The notes under the pieces are model-generated. The model was not told the DNA's origin. It searched no databases and was given only the letters and a program-made list of their open reading frames with translations. Positions 1 through 5,337 of a stretch of DNA of 5,337 nt are shown in pieces; position 1 is the first letter of the stretch; each line of letters begins with the position of its first letter. This DNA is from Candidatus Omnitrophota bacterium (lineage in GTDB: Bacteria; Omnitrophota; Gorgyraeia; Gygaellales; Profunditerraquicolaceae): the NCBI GenBank assembly GCA_020061545.1, contig JAGUYA010000085.1, positions 1 through 5,337 on the forward strand. Direction: 5' to 3'. The position numbers were made by a program, and so were the translations under genes.

Positions 1-1514
1 AAGAATACTTTCACGTCTTCCTTAAACCAAACATCGCTACCTTCGCTTAAAACTTTCTTTGCCACATTACTGATCACAATGGGGTCAAGCACTATTTCAT
101 CGCAATCTAAACAGCGTACCGCCGGAATGGGTACTCCCCAATATCTCTGACGGGAAAGACACCAATCCGGTCTTAATTCTACCATCGCCCGGATTCTCTC
201 TTTGCCAGAAGCGGGAATCCAGGTAATATCTTTCTCTATCACCTCAAGGAGTTCCTTCTTTAAATCCCGATGGTCAATATTCATAAACCACTGTTTGGTC
301 GCCCGGAATATAATCGGATTTTTACAACGCCAGCAGTGTGGATAGGAATGTTGTATATTTGTATTAAAAAGCAAAAAACCTAATTTTTGAAGGTTTTCAA
401 TAATCTTCTTATTTGCGTCATAGACATTTAGGCTCTTAAATTCACCTGCTGTAGCGTCAAAATTTCCCTTATCATCTACAGGTATAATAATATCCAATTT
501 ATATTTTAATCCCGTTAAATAATCATCATTGCCGTGGCCAGGTGCAGTGTGTACCAGTCCCGTGCCTTCTTCTTTCAAGACATAGTCTGCCAATACCACG
601 CGTCCTTTTCTGAAACCCAAAGGATGTTCGTAAGTCATCCCTTCCAAGTCTTTGCCTTTAAAAGTTCCTATCTTCTTGGTATTCTTAACGCCCATCAAAG
701 AAAGTTCTTGTTCTCTACATTCGGCAATGATCAAGTGTCCTTTTTCAGTATTATAATGAGCATAAAATAATTCTGGATGAACTGCTACCGCGACATTGGC
801 AATCAACGTCCAGGGTGTGGTAGTCCAAATTACTAAATAGATTTCTTGTTTAAAAATATCATTCTTTTCTAATTTGAACTTGACATAAATTGATGGAGAA
901 GTATGCTCTTCATATTCGACCTCTGCCTCTGCCAATGCAGTCTCGCATTTGAAACACCAGTTAACTGGCTTTAGTCCCCGATAGATATAACCCTTCTTAA
1001 CTAATTCATTGAAAGCATTGATAATACTTTCTTCATAATCAGGCGTTAATGTCAAATAGGGATTCTGCCAATCACCGAATACGCCGAGGCGTATAAATTG
1101 CTCCTTCTGTATAGAAACATACTTTAAGGCATAGGCATGGGCTTTTTTTCTAAAATCTAGTTGACTAATCTGATACTTATCTATTCCCAATTCTTTAAAC
1201 AACTGATGCTCAACAGGCAGACCATGGCAATCCCAACCCGGAACATAAGCAGAGTCAAAGCCCTGCATGGTCTTATATTTTACAATTATATCTTTTAAGG
1301 TTTTATTCAAGGCATGTCCAATATGAATATCTCCATTGGCATAAGGAGGACCGTCATGCAGAATATATTTTGCCTTACCTTTAGATTTTCGACGGATAAG
1401 CTCGTATATATCCATATCCTGCCAGGCCTTTAAGAAGACAGGCTCTCTCTTAGGCAGGTCTGCCTTCATGGTAAATTTGGTCTGGGGTAGATTCAAGGTA
1501 GATTTATAGTCCAT
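1..1514 (-). CDS. ileS: Isoleucine--tRNA ligase (IleRS), N-terminal 504 residues, truncated by window edge
   Basis: Cytoplasmic class I aminoacyl-tRNA synthetase that attaches isoleucine to tRNA-Ile and hydrolyses mischarged valine. I read the frame codon by codon from 1514 to the left edge and found no stop, so 504 residues are visible of a family length of roughly 900-950. The N-terminus [10 protein letters not shown] is typical of bacterial IleRS and fixes the start. Visible motifs are HDGPPYANG (53-61), the HIGH signature (64-67), [18 protein letters not shown], the CP1 editing-domain threonine motif WTTTPWTL (230-237), [16 protein letters not shown] (317-332, with the editing aspartate at 330/331), [16 protein letters not shown], and [14 protein letters not shown] just after 450. 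A CxxC pair (468, 471) follows, as in many non-enterobacterial IleRS. The KMSKS loop and anticodon domain lie outside the window. Only 1 nt separates the start from the mtnP stop. No good Shine-Dalgarno sits at normal spacing (GGGA lies about 15 nt upstream), so translational coupling to mtnP is likely. Confidence 0.97.
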   Translation of the reverse strand, partial: MDYKSTLNLPQTKFTMKADLPKREPVFLKAWQDMDIYELIRRKSKGKAKYILHDGPPYANGDIHIGHALNKTLKDIIVKYKTMQGFDSAYVPGWDCHGLPVEHQLFKELGIDKYQISQLDFRKKAHAYALKYVSIQKEQFIRLGVFGDWQNPYLTLTPDYEESIINAFNELVKKGYIYRGLKPVNWCFKCETALAEAEVEYEEHTSPSIYVKFKLEKNDIFKQEIYLVIWTTTPWTLIANVAVAVHPELFYAHYNTEKGHLIIAECREQELSLMGVKNTKKIGTFKGKDLEGMTYEHPLGFRKGRVVLADYVLKEEGTGLVHTAPGHGNDDYLTGLKYKLDIIIPVDDKGNFDATAGEFKSLNVYDANKKIIENLQKLGFLLFNTNIQHSYPHCWRCKNPIIFRATKQWFMNIDHRDLKKELLEVIEKDITWIPASGKERIRAMVELRPDWCLSRQRYWGVPIPAVRCLDCDEIVLDPIVISNVAKKVLSEGSDVWFKEDVKVF

Positions 1515-1515
1515 T

Positions 1516-2376
1516 TTATTTGATATATTTCCCAATAATAATATCTAAATCTTTCTTAATCTTATTCAGAATAACTTTTTTATTGGTGATAATGGCATAT
1601 TTAAGGGCGTCTTTACAGGCACAGTTTCTTTCTGGTTTAATGTTTTTAATCACTGCAGAGAGTATACGTTTTGCGTCTTCCACATTCTTGTTTAAATTTT
1701 GGATGATCATATCAACAGTCACGCTTTCATGCTGCGGATGCCAGCAGTCATAATCCGTAACTGCAGCTAACGTGACATAACAGATTTCTGCTTCCCGGGC
1801 GAGCTTTGCCTCGGTAAAATTGGTCATCCCGATTACGTCCATCCCCCAACTACGATAGAGGTTGGATTCCGCCAGTGTAGAGAATGCCGGTCCTTCCATA
1901 TTTATGTAAGTTCCACCATTATGTATCCTTAAATTTAAGCTCCTCCCTGCTTCGTATACCAGCCTGCGCAATTCCTCGCAGACCGGATGCGCAAATTCAA
2001 TGTGGGCTACTATACCTTCGGTAAAAAAACTCATATCCCGGGCATAATTAGTCCTATCTACAAACTGGTCTACGGCCACAAAATCTAAAGGCTTCAATTC
2101 CTCTTTAAGGCTTCCGCAAACAGTCACAGAAACAATGCGCTCTACTGCGAGCTTCTTCATGGCATAGATATTAGCGCGGTAATTTATGTGGCTGGGTGGT
2201 ATGCGGTGGCCCACATCATGGCGCGGCATAAATACAACCTCCTTACCTTCCAGATTACCGACAACCAACTTTCCCGAAGGCTTTCCAAATGGAGTCTTCA
2301 CCTCTACCTCTCTATCAATCTTTATCCCTTCAATCTTATATAATCCGCTTCCGCCGATAATACCAATACGTCCCAT
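1516..2376 (-). CDS. mtnP: S-methyl-5'-thioadenosine phosphorylase (MTAP family)
   Basis: Phosphorolytic cleavage of 5'-methylthioadenosine to adenine and 5-methylthioribose-1-phosphate, the entry to methionine and purine salvage from polyamine or other SAM by-products. The enzyme is cytosolic, usually a trimer. The protein is 286 aa, normal for the family. It shows the phosphate-binding GGSGLY loop (8-13), PRHDVGH (51-57) leading into [24 protein letters not shown] (154-167), IGMTN (182-186) and TDYDCWHP (207-214). The two aspartates in TDYD are the family's adenine-recognition residues and argue for MTAP rather than a guanine/hypoxanthine nucleoside phosphorylase. I chose the ATG at 2376 because AAGGAG lies 7 nt upstream and [10 protein letters not shown] begins directly after it. 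A longer frame to 2415 would only add a 13-residue tail overlapping proC. The gene starts 4 nt after the proC stop. Methylinosine or broader purine specificity cannot be excluded. Confidence 0.95.
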   Translation of the reverse strand: MGRIGIIGGSGLYKIEGIKIDREVEVKTPFGKPSGKLVVGNLEGKEVVFMPRHDVGHRIPPSHINYRANIYAMKKLAVERIVSVTVCGSLKEELKPLDFVAVDQFVDRTNYARDMSFFTEGIVAHIEFAHPVCEELRRLVYEAGRSLNLRIHNGGTYINMEGPAFSTLAESNLYRSWGMDVIGMTNFTEAKLAREAEICYVTLAAVTDYDCWHPQHESVTVDMIIQNLNKNVEDAKRILSAVIKNIKPERNCACKDALKYAIITNKKVILNKIKKDLDIIIGKYIK

Positions 2377-2380
2377 CTGT

Positions 2381-3205
2381 TTACTCCTTTTTAGATAATT
2401 CTTCTGCTCGTTCAACTGCTGCCCGAACTGCTTGCGTTAAAGAACCGCCTCTATATAATACCTCCAACCCCGCTTCTGTTATGCCCCCCTTAGAAGCGAC
2501 TTGCTTTTTTAATTCTGCGGGTTCTATATGCCATGCCTCTACGGTAGCGAGGCTACCCCTTACAATATTCTCTGCTAACACATGTGCCAACTTCTTATCA
2601 AACTTAACGCTTTCTGCAGCCAAAGTTAATTCTGGGATAAAAAATTTGTTACTATATTCTTTCCATTCGTTTCTCGGCATATTCTCCACTTTATGACACC
2701 AGAAGCCGGGACCGCTTCCAGAAACAGCCGTTGCCGCATTCATCATATCTTCGTTTAAAACAAAGGTGATACCCAAAAACCGAAATAACTTCAATGCAAT
2801 ATTCAAATCCTTATCTGTCGCATACTGACCTTTACTCAAAAAACTTGTTCCTTGTCCTACTCTTGCAGGCAGATTCGGCATGACTCTTATAACTTTAACT
2901 TCTCCTAGGAACCTTTCAATATCCGCCGTCGCAATACCAGCGGCAATGGAAATAATCAGTTTGTTTTTTACGTAATTCTTAATTTCCCCTAAAACATCAT
3001 CAAAATCCTGTGGTTTTACAGCTAATATTACTGTATCAACCTTATTTACCAAACCTACATTATTCTCTGCGACATTTATATCTAGGATATTTTTAATTTT
3101 ATCTTTATCTTTGTCAAAAACCCAGAGTTTATATTTAGATTTAATCCGTTCAGCTAAGCTTGAGCCCATATTCCCAAAACCAATTATGCCGATATTCTTA
3201 GCCAT
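2381..3205 (-). CDS. proC: Pyrroline-5-carboxylate reductase with an extra segment after the SGSGP loop
   Basis: Cytosolic NAD(P)H-dependent reduction of 1-pyrroline-5-carboxylate to L-proline, the last step of proline synthesis. The protein has 274 aa. The N-terminal Rossmann domain shows IGIIGFGNMGSS (GxGxxG at 9-14), AVKPQ (62-66) and RVMPNLPARVGQG (107-119). The C-terminal dimerisation/catalytic domain shows VSGSGPGF (161-168), ELKKQVASKGGITEAGLEVL (231-250) and a final helix, AVERAEELSKKE. Between SGSGP and the ELKKQV helix there are about 63 residues, against about 46 when I count the E. coli protein from memory. The extra residues fall at about 168-186. The ATG at 3205 is preferred: GGGAG and AAGGA lie 9 and 4 nt upstream, and the GxGxxG loop follows at the usual distance. 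The alternative is a TTG at 3229 with no ribosome binding site. It lies downstream of yggS across a 61-nt gap and just upstream of mtnP. Confidence 0.94.
   Translation of the reverse strand: MAKNIGIIGFGNMGSSLAERIKSKYKLWVFDKDKDKIKNILDINVAENNVGLVNKVDTVILAVKPQDFDDVLGEIKNYVKNKLIISIAAGIATADIERFLGEVKVIRVMPNLPARVGQGTSFLSKGQYATDKDLNIALKLFRFLGITFVLNEDMMNAATAVSGSGPGFWCHKVENMPRNEWKEYSNKFFIPELTLAAESVKFDKKLAHVLAENIVRGSLATVEAWHIEPAELKKQVASKGGITEAGLEVLYRGGSLTQAVRAAVERAEELSKKE
2384..2389 (-). promoter_or_regulatory. Ribosome binding site of mtnP (AAGGAG)
   Basis: AAGGAG on the minus strand lies 7 nt before the ATG at 2376. It is formed by the last two sense codons (Lys-Glu) of proC, so proC translation runs over it. 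It decides the mtnP start in favour of the shorter protein. Confidence 0.85.
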
Positions 3206-3209
3206 TATA

Positions 3210-3219
3210 TCCTTCTCCC
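3210..3219 (-). promoter_or_regulatory. Ribosome binding site of proC (GGGAG/AAGGA)
   Basis: The minus strand reads GGGAGAAGGATATA before ATG 3205. GGGAG is 9 nt and AAGGA is 4 nt from the start codon. The in-frame TTG start 24 nt further upstream has nothing comparable, so this site sets the proC start. Confidence 0.7.
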
Positions 3220-3248
3220 GCTTCCCCAAGTAAACTTACGAAGTGGGA

Positions 3249-3278
3249 TCCCGCCTGCTATTAAAATTACTGGCGGGA
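3249..3278 (-). other. GC-rich hairpin straddling the yggS stop codon
   Basis: On the minus strand TCCCGCC pairs perfectly with GGCGGGA: 7 bp, arms 3272-3278 and 3249-3255, with a 16-nt AT-rich loop that contains the yggS TAA stop (3267-3269). No run of T follows the stem, so it does not look like a rho-independent terminator. It lies in the only sizeable gap of the downstream operon and could act as an RNA stability or processing element. The function is inferred. Confidence 0.5.
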
Positions 3279-3965
3279 AAATATCGCCCTGCCTAACCTG
3301 AGCATATTGGCATCTTCTTCTATAGCCACTTCAAAATCATCAGTCATACCCATAGACAAAATCCCAAATCCCAATTTCCAAATCCCAAACTTACCAATTT
3401 CATCCCTCAGTTCTCGCAGCATTCTAAAATAAGGACGGGTCTTTTCTGGGTCATCTACAATGGAAGCAATGGTCATCAGGCCTTTTATGTTTAGATTCTT
3501 AAGTTTGGCAATCTCTTTTATAACTTCAATCGTCTCATCGGGTTTTAAGCCGAATTTGATGCCTTTAGAAGAAGTGTTAACTTGTATTAAAATATCCTGA
3601 ATTTTATTTATCCGGGCTGCCTGTTTATTAATTTCCGCTGCCAGATGTATGCTGTCTACAGAGTGAATCAGATCAAAGATTCTTATTGCCTCTTTTACCT
3701 TATTAGTTTGTAAATGCCCGACCATATGCCATTTTATAGGTATTGGGTATTGGGTGTTAGGTGTTAGGTTATTATATTTCAAAATGGCTTCCTGGATTTT
3801 ATTTTCACCGATATCGGTTATGCCCGTTTCTATAACCTCTTTTATCTGTTCTGGAGTTCTATCCTTGCTTACGGCAACAATGGTTATCGTATCAGGGTTT
3901 CGGTTGGTTTTAGAGCAAATAGACAAAATCCTTTCTTTTATCTTAAATACATTTTCTTTAATCAT
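3267..3965 (-). CDS. yggS: YggS/PLPBP family pyridoxal phosphate homeostasis protein
   Basis: Single-domain TIM-barrel PLP-binding protein (alanine racemase N-terminal fold). The family has no known enzymatic activity and buffers cellular PLP and affects amino-acid pools. The protein is 232 aa, the usual length. Motifs are AVSKDRTPEQI (31-41) with Lys34 as the expected PLP lysine, IGENKIQEA (52-60, family FGENYVQE), KWHMVGHLQTNKV (78-90), GIKFGL (135-140), KGLMTIA (161-167) and LSMGMTDDFEVAI (203-215), then MLRLGRAIF as the phosphate-site region. Two loops, at about 65-76 and 194-203, are encoded by heptamer tandem repeats; see the repeat entries. ATG 3965 is the first possible start after an in-frame TAG about 7 codons upstream. 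No Shine-Dalgarno is evident. It is the first gene behind the promoter at 4008-4035. The C-terminus ends a few residues after AIF, slightly short. Confidence 0.95.
   Translation of the reverse strand: MIKENVFKIKERILSICSKTNRNPDTITIVAVSKDRTPEQIKEVIETGITDIGENKIQEAILKYNNLTPNTQYPIPIKWHMVGHLQTNKVKEAIRIFDLIHSVDSIHLAAEINKQAARINKIQDILIQVNTSSKGIKFGLKPDETIEVIKEIAKLKNLNIKGLMTIASIVDDPEKTRPYFRMLRELRDEIGKFGIWKLGFGILSMGMTDDFEVAIEEDANMLRLGRAIFSRQ
3359..3386. repeat. Heptanucleotide tandem repeat AAATCCC x4, inside yggS
   Basis: Four consecutive 7-bp units on the plus strand: AAATCCC, AAATCCC, AATTTCC, AAATCCC. The third is degenerate. A further AAAC begins the next unit. The array encodes YggS residues 194-203, a Gly/Ile/Phe/Trp-rich loop just before the LSMGMTDD motif, a spot where the E. 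coli protein is about five residues shorter by my recollection. Confidence 0.85.
3739..3773. repeat. Heptanucleotide tandem repeat GGTATTG/GGTGTTA x4-5, inside yggS
   Basis: Consecutive 7-bp units on the plus strand: GGTATTG twice, GGTGTTA twice, then a degenerate GGTTATT. They encode YggS residues 65-76, a Pro/Thr/Asn/Gln-rich loop between the IGENKIQEA helix and the KWHMVGHLQ strand. The unit length is not a multiple of three, so gain or loss of one unit would shift the frame. Confidence 0.88.
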
Positions 3966-3985
3966 GTATTCGAAATTAAGCTAAA

Positions 3986-4027
3986 GCGCCCTTTATGATT
4001 AAAACATATTATATACCATAAATGCGC
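3986..4027. repeat. Interrupted palindrome around the operon promoter
   Basis: Plus-strand arms GCGCCCTTTATG (3986-3997) and CATAAATGCGC (4017-4027) pair over 10 bp (4 + 6), with a CC versus T mismatch/bulge and a 19-bp centre. The right arm lies in the promoter spacer and the left arm just beyond the predicted transcription start. The -10 hexamer is in the centre. This could be an operator, a weak hairpin after ftsA, or chance. Confidence 0.5.
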
Positions 4028-4035
4028 CTGGTCAA
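4008..4035 (-). promoter_or_regulatory. Sigma70-type promoter for the yggS-proC-mtnP-ileS operon
   Basis: On the minus strand TTGACC (-35, 4030-4035, five of six consensus bases) and TATAAT (-10, 4008-4013, perfect) are separated by 16 bp. The -35 directly abuts the ftsA stop codon (4036-4038). The start of transcription would fall near 4000-4002, giving a leader of roughly 35 nt before the yggS ATG. It is the only gap between ftsA and yggS, so its position fits an operon promoter. Confidence 0.75.
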
Positions 4036-5304
4036 TTAAAAGTATTCCTCGTATATCTCTTTAAATTTATTTATGGTTTTCAGAATGGGGTTACGCGTGG
4101 GCTGATAAGTAGGTAGGAGCTGCGGTTGCTCATCAGGTAGCAGCTGGCAGATTATACCCAAGCAAGTAATATAGGTTAAGTATTTCTGGCCTGAGAGGGC
4201 ATCGTCTCTATTCGCCCAGGAAATTATATGCGGATTGGCAATGCGACCTAGTTTTACTGAAATTCCCAAATTATTCTCTAGCATTTCCAGAAAACCTTCT
4301 AGTAATACAGTCCTTCCCGTAGTTACGAAATTATTCACTTCATCAATGGGTTTCATCTTTTCTACGGCATCTTTTATGTTCTGACAGATTAACTTCGCTT
4401 TAGGGGTTAATATCTGGGAAACTAATTTCTGGCTTATTGGCTTATATAAATTATTTTGTTTTACTAAAATTTCCTTATCTTTATCTATCTGATTGTCATC
4501 ACCTATACTGGCGTGAGACCTTTTGATATCTTCGGCTAAATCAAAAGGTATCTTTAATTTTTCTGATAGGTGCACAGTTAAATCCTCACCCCCCAGGGAT
4601 AAGATTTTAACATCCCGGAGTATTCCATCTTTAAACAGAAGTAATTCTGTGATGTCTGAACCTATATCACAAAGTAAAGTTAGCCCTTCTTTGAGCTCTT
4701 CATTAAATACAGCACAACTCGTGGCTAATCCAGAAAGAAAGAGGTCTTTTATTTCAGATCCTGCCTGATTCACTGCCCGGATAAGGCTCTGTATAAAAGA
4801 CAACTTGCCACAGATTAAATATAAATCTACTTCCAATCTATGACTGTATAATCCCAGGGGATTCAAAATATTGCTATTCGCATCTATGGCATAATTATGG
4901 GCGATTTGATGGATAATTTCTTCATCCAAGTTTGAACCTAATATGCGCGCTTGCTCATTTACTTGTTGTATATCCGCCAGCGTGATAACTTTATTACCCC
5001 TCTCAGCAAGCGGTATAATTGCCCGGCTGTGCTTGGTAACTATATCCAGTCCTGAGGTATCAGTATGTATAAACTTAATGTTTATACCGGATTTCCTTTT
5101 TAAATTCTTTAATGCGTATCCGACAGAGCTGACTAAATCTATAGAGTTTACGACTCTGCCTCTTTTGATACCTTTTGAGGGAACAGTTTCAAAAAAGATA
5201 TTTGCGATACGCTTTTTTTTGATTTCTACAACCACACTAGCTATTTTGCTGGAACTAATATCCAAGGCACAAATATAATTATTTAGCATCTTTAATGAGC
5301 GCAT
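4036..5304 (-). CDS. ftsA: Cell division protein FtsA, divergent nucleotide-binding motifs
   Basis: Actin-fold protein that tethers FtsZ filaments to the inner face of the cytoplasmic membrane and recruits later division proteins. The protein is 422 aa, normal for FtsA. Order of parts: phosphate-1 region ALDISSSKIASVVVE (13-27); 1C/SHS2-type domain at about 88-168 with ITLADIQQVNEQA and ILNPLGLYSHRLEVDLYLI; phosphate-2 region LLCDIGSDITELLLF (210-224); SLGGEDLT (236-243); adenosine region VTTGRTVLLEGF (327-338); a proline-rich linker (387-406); and a C-terminal amphipathic helix ending FKEIYEEYF, the expected membrane-targeting sequence. Three nucleotide motifs deviate from the usual DIGTSK, DIGGGTTD and TGGGS forms. 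The start is uncertain: ATG 5304, or ATG 5289 (MLNNYICALD, 417 aa), which gives a B. subtilis-like distance to the first Asp. Neither has a good Shine-Dalgarno. No ftsZ follows. A PilM-like relative is less likely given the length and the C-terminal helix. Confidence 0.9.
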   Translation of the reverse strand: MRSLKMLNNYICALDISSSKIASVVVEIKKKRIANIFFETVPSKGIKRGRVVNSIDLVSSVGYALKNLKRKSGINIKFIHTDTSGLDIVTKHSRAIIPLAERGNKVITLADIQQVNEQARILGSNLDEEIIHQIAHNYAIDANSNILNPLGLYSHRLEVDLYLICGKLSFIQSLIRAVNQAGSEIKDLFLSGLATSCAVFNEELKEGLTLLCDIGSDITELLLFKDGILRDVKILSLGGEDLTVHLSEKLKIPFDLAEDIKRSHASIGDDNQIDKDKEILVKQNNLYKPISQKLVSQILTPKAKLICQNIKDAVEKMKPIDEVNNFVTTGRTVLLEGFLEMLENNLGISVKLGRIANPHIISWANRDDALSGQKYLTYITCLGIICQLLPDEQPQLLPTYQPTRNPILKTINKFKEIYEEYF

Positions 5305-5336
5305 AACTTACGAACACGCCAGTGTGAGTAAGTTAT
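5303..5336. repeat. 9-bp perfect inverted repeat at the ftsA start
   Basis: Plus-strand ATAACTTAC (5303-5311) is exactly complementary to GTAAGTTAT (5328-5336). Inside, ACAC (5314-5317) pairs with GTGT (5322-5325) around a GCCA loop, with two mismatched positions on each side (GA opposite GA). The element overlaps the first two bases of the ftsA ATG at 5304 and runs almost to the window edge. The 33 nt at 5305-5337 hold no other feature I can support. It may be an operator, an RNA hairpin limiting ftsA initiation, or one copy of a dispersed palindromic repeat. Confidence 0.6.
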
Positions 5337-5337
5337 T

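Noticed and set aside
534..770. Plus-strand 78-residue open frame
   Set aside because: It lies antisense within the intact, motif-rich ileS frame and shows no recognisable domain or start context.
1..1514. Possible frameshift or stop in ileS, because it has no end in the window
   Set aside because: Codon-by-codon reading showed an uninterrupted frame to the left edge. The gene is only cut by the window.
2377..2415. Upstream extension of mtnP by 13 residues
   Set aside because: It overlaps proC, lacks family similarity, and the AAGGAG site fits the ATG at 2376 precisely.
3204..3209. TATAAT on the minus strand at the proC start as a -10 box
   Set aside because: It overlaps the start codon and has no -35 at suitable spacing. 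The resulting transcript would begin within proC.
3206..3229. TTG start for proC giving 282 residues
   Set aside because: There is no ribosome binding site upstream of the TTG, whereas the ATG at 3205 has one and places GxGxxG at the normal distance.
4943..5278. Plus-strand 111-residue open frame
   Set aside because: It is antisense to the N-terminal part of ftsA, and its hydrophobic composition mirrors the opposite strand. No family was recognised.
5292..5337. End of an upstream gene in another frame, stopping at TAA 5292-5294
   Set aside because: One frame is open from the edge for about 14 codons, but that is too short to judge and coincides with the palindrome. I cannot support a gene call.

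Overview
The window is a compact, AT-rich stretch of bacterial chromosome with all supported genes on the minus strand. In transcription order (right to left) they are ftsA, yggS, proC, mtnP and the 5' half of ileS, which runs off the left edge. All five can be recognised from family motifs. No tRNA, rRNA, CRISPR array, insertion sequence or phage gene is visible. The open frames on the plus strand are shadows of these genes.

Organism: the bacterial-type IleRS, the bacterial division protein FtsA and Shine-Dalgarno sites such as AAGGAG point to a bacterium. The divergent FtsA, a ProC with an extra segment after its SGSGP loop, and the ftsA-yggS-proC-mtnP-ileS order suggest an uncultured lineage rather than a well-studied genus. 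Omnitrophota or a related candidate phylum is my best guess. This is inferred from recalled family resemblance only, with low confidence.

Layout: 5305-5337 is non-coding and holds a 9-bp perfect inverted repeat that abuts the ftsA start. ftsA (4036-5304) is followed by a 70-bp gap containing a near-consensus sigma70-type promoter. The -35 of this promoter touches the ftsA stop codon, and an interrupted palindrome brackets the -10. The promoter probably drives a four-gene operon. yggS (3267-3965) contains two heptanucleotide tandem repeats inside its reading frame. A 61-bp gap with a GC-rich hairpin separates it from proC (2381-3205). mtnP (1516-2376) follows proC after 4 nt, and ileS (1-1514) follows mtnP after 1 nt.

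How the genes fit together: FtsA anchors FtsZ filaments to the membrane. The operon behind it mixes PLP homeostasis (YggS), the last step of proline synthesis (ProC), salvage of methylthioadenosine (MtnP) and charging of tRNA-Ile (IleRS). yggS and proC are often neighbours and sit near division genes in many bacteria, so this part is conventional. The mtnP-ileS junction is less usual. I see no new defence, mobile or biosynthetic system here. The points worth a second look are variations in housekeeping genes: heptamer repeats in yggS, the ProC insertion, the eroded FtsA nucleotide motifs, and the palindromes at the two upstream control points.
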